A stretch of 64,000 nt of DNA. Source: Erpobdella octoculata (lineage: Eukaryota; Annelida; Clitellata; Hirudinida; Erpobdellidae). Location: NCBI GenBank assembly GCA_963978895.1, contig OZ022239.1, forward strand, positions 32,598,954 through 32,662,953, in the 5' to 3' direction. Within the stretch, counting starts at the first letter, position 1. Each line of letters starts with the position of its first letter. Below the pieces are notes generated by a model. The model was not told where the DNA came from. It worked only from the letters and a program-made list of their open reading frames with translations, and did not search any database. The translations under genes were made by a program, and so were the position numbers. Below, piece by piece: positions 62,493 to 64,000 of the stretch.

Positions 62493-64000
62493 TATGATTC
62501 AAGATGTGAATCCGGAAGTAAAAATCAGTCAACCTAGGCCAGAAATTGATTTTCCTCCAGCAGGAAATACAGTTGCATTGCATGGAAAAATTTGAACAAA
62601 ACACTCTCAAAACGTCTTGAAACACGTTCAAGAAATTCATCAAATTTCAGTATGAAAGATTTCACTGATGTTATTTACGAAAAAAGCATTGAATTGGTTG
62701 GTGTGAAGCAAAAACGACAGGCTTGAAACAATGAAAGCATGATTTCTAGACGAGAAAGAAAAATCAATCAGATGAAGAGAGAAAAGAAATGGTTACGAAA
62801 GCGGTGGAAAAGAGCCCAGGACAATGAAAAAGCTGGTCTCGCAGAGTTGCGGCAGAGTTTGGGGCGTCGTTTGTCTGCCCTAATGAAGGCCGAGCGTTTT
62901 CGGATAAAGAAAAGAGATCAGAGAAATGCCAGGTTTCAGTTCATCAAAGACCCATTCAAATATGGAAAAAATTTACTGGACATACCAAGTCAGGAACGCT
63001 TCAAGCAGACATAGCAACGCTCGATGAATATTTTCGGTCGGCATTCCGTGACCCGCGTGGAGATCAGCAGTTAGAAGAAAGAACCGATCTTCCAGAAATC
63101 CCATTTCCATTCTTTTCTTTCAGAGAAGGCATGATTTCGTTACTGGAAGTTACTCACTTTCTCTACAGAACAAGAAACAGATCTGCTCCTGGCCCAAATG
63201 GCGTGCCATATCTTGTCTACAAACATTGCCTAAAAGTATTGAGATTATTGCATTCTCTACTCATGGGCTCTTGGAAAAGAAGAAGAATTGAAAACAAAGG
63301 GCAAAGAGCAGAGGGTATATTTATTTCGAAAGAAAAAGACTCAAAGGCAATAAATCAGTTTTGCCTAATTTCATTGTTAAACGTCGAGGGAATAATATGT
63401 TTTGCTGTCCTTGCTCGGAGACCGAAAAACTAGGTAATGCAAAACAATTATATTGACAGGTCTGTTCAAAATGCATCGAACTTTCGTCAGTGATCTGGGA
63501 AACATTGAAAAGAGCTAAAAAAATCGTCTAAGTTTGCACATTGTTTAGTTAGACTTTGCCAATGCTTATGGAGCCGTTCGTCACCAACTGTTGTGGAAAA
63601 CTTTCAGATTGCATCATGTTCCAAATTTTGTGATAGAAATGTTTCAGCAGTTATTTAACCATTTTAGATTGAGGTTGTCAATGTCATCTTGTTCAACAGA
63701 ATGGCTCCAGTTAGAAGTCGGTATTGCCATGGGTTGCTCAATCTCACTCATTCTCTTTGTAATAGCGATTCAACTGCTTCTGAATGCAGTGGGTTCTCGC
63801 GTGGAAAAAGCTTACGTTGGCAAAGGTATTTTGATGCCATCGGTGAAGGCCTTCATGAATGATACAACTTTGGTTTTAAACGAATGTATCTCAATGCGAC
63901 GAGCTCTTGATGCATTTAGCGGAATGCTATCATGGTGCGGCATGAGTTTCAAGGCAACCAAGTCAAGAAGCTTATCTCTAGAGATGCACCGATACTATCG
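62493..64000 (+). pseudogene. RLE-type (R2/HERO-like) LINE, N-terminus through RT, decayed, runs off window
   Basis: Fragments in three frames: QPRPEIDFPPAGNTVALHGK; a basic helical block RKINQMKREKKWLRKRWKRA (62739-63014); RFQFIKDPFKYGKNLL. After a shift near 63008 come DEYFRSAFRDPRG, NRSAPGPNGVPYLVYKHCLK, INQFCLISLLNVEGI (63131-63433) and, after stops, LDFANAYGAVRHQLLWKTFR, VGIAMGCSISLILFVIAIQL, VKAFMNDTTLVLN, GMSFKATKSRSLSL. The order and wording (APGPNGVPY, QFRxISLLNVEGK, LDLANAYGS, FMDDTT, KSRSL) fit the R2/HERO/NeSL-type RTs. The catalytic FMDD reads FMND (AAT at 63858-63860), so RT activity is lost. The endonuclease would lie beyond 64000. Confidence 0.8.

Overview
This is AT-rich animal nuclear DNA made almost entirely of transposable elements and simple repeats. 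The mix of P-type, hAT, MULE, Helitron, Penelope-like and several non-LTR elements fits an invertebrate, most likely an arthropod. I cannot name the species. Only two genes look like functional host genes: a pair of intronless, full-length cullin paralogues at 41090-43288 and 49857-52049.

Layout. 1-1280: LINE endonuclease remnant, then fragments of two non-autonomous Helitron families, called A and B here. 1282-14557: a composite satellite field with GC-rich hairpins in AT-rich DNA. It is split by nested Helitrons (1772-4526), by a P-like element with a THAP-domain transposase (4729-7961, exact TIRs and 8-bp target duplication) and by a SINE-like insertion (10102-10289). 14566-19589: a hAT-like element carrying a decayed two-ORF LINE. 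19600-22900: AT-rich degenerate repeat, MULE transposase remnant, and the 5' part of a second LINE. 22985-27180: a LINE on the minus strand whose two ORFs are both open. 27360-33300: long ATGT array, Penelope-like (PLE) fragments, Helitron helicase remnants split by a 2.8-kb Helitron that itself carries a hAT-like insertion and an STPR-repeat ORF. 33305-37310: a Helitron nested in its own family, then PLE and Helitron A pieces. 37311-40700: decayed LINE, minus strand. 41090-52300: the two cullins, with a foldback element, a second helicase remnant, a PLE fragment and a 1.3-kb ATACAT array between them. 52305-61080: head-to-tail Helitron B copies, one broken by a hAT element with exact TSD and by a LINE fragment. 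61098-64000: inverted Helitron A ends, ACAT array, two SINE-like copies in a row, and a decayed RLE-type (R2/HERO-like) LINE running off the window.

How it fits together. Most intervals are mobile DNA inserted in other mobile DNA, and several boundaries can be read to the base, so an insertion order can be reconstructed. Microsatellites are not randomly placed: they sit inside Helitron A copies and at a fixed point in three different Penelope-like fragments. The cullins are the only likely contributors to host biology (SCF-type ubiquitin ligase scaffolds). Their N-terminal adaptor-binding halves have diverged while the central and C-terminal halves stay almost identical.
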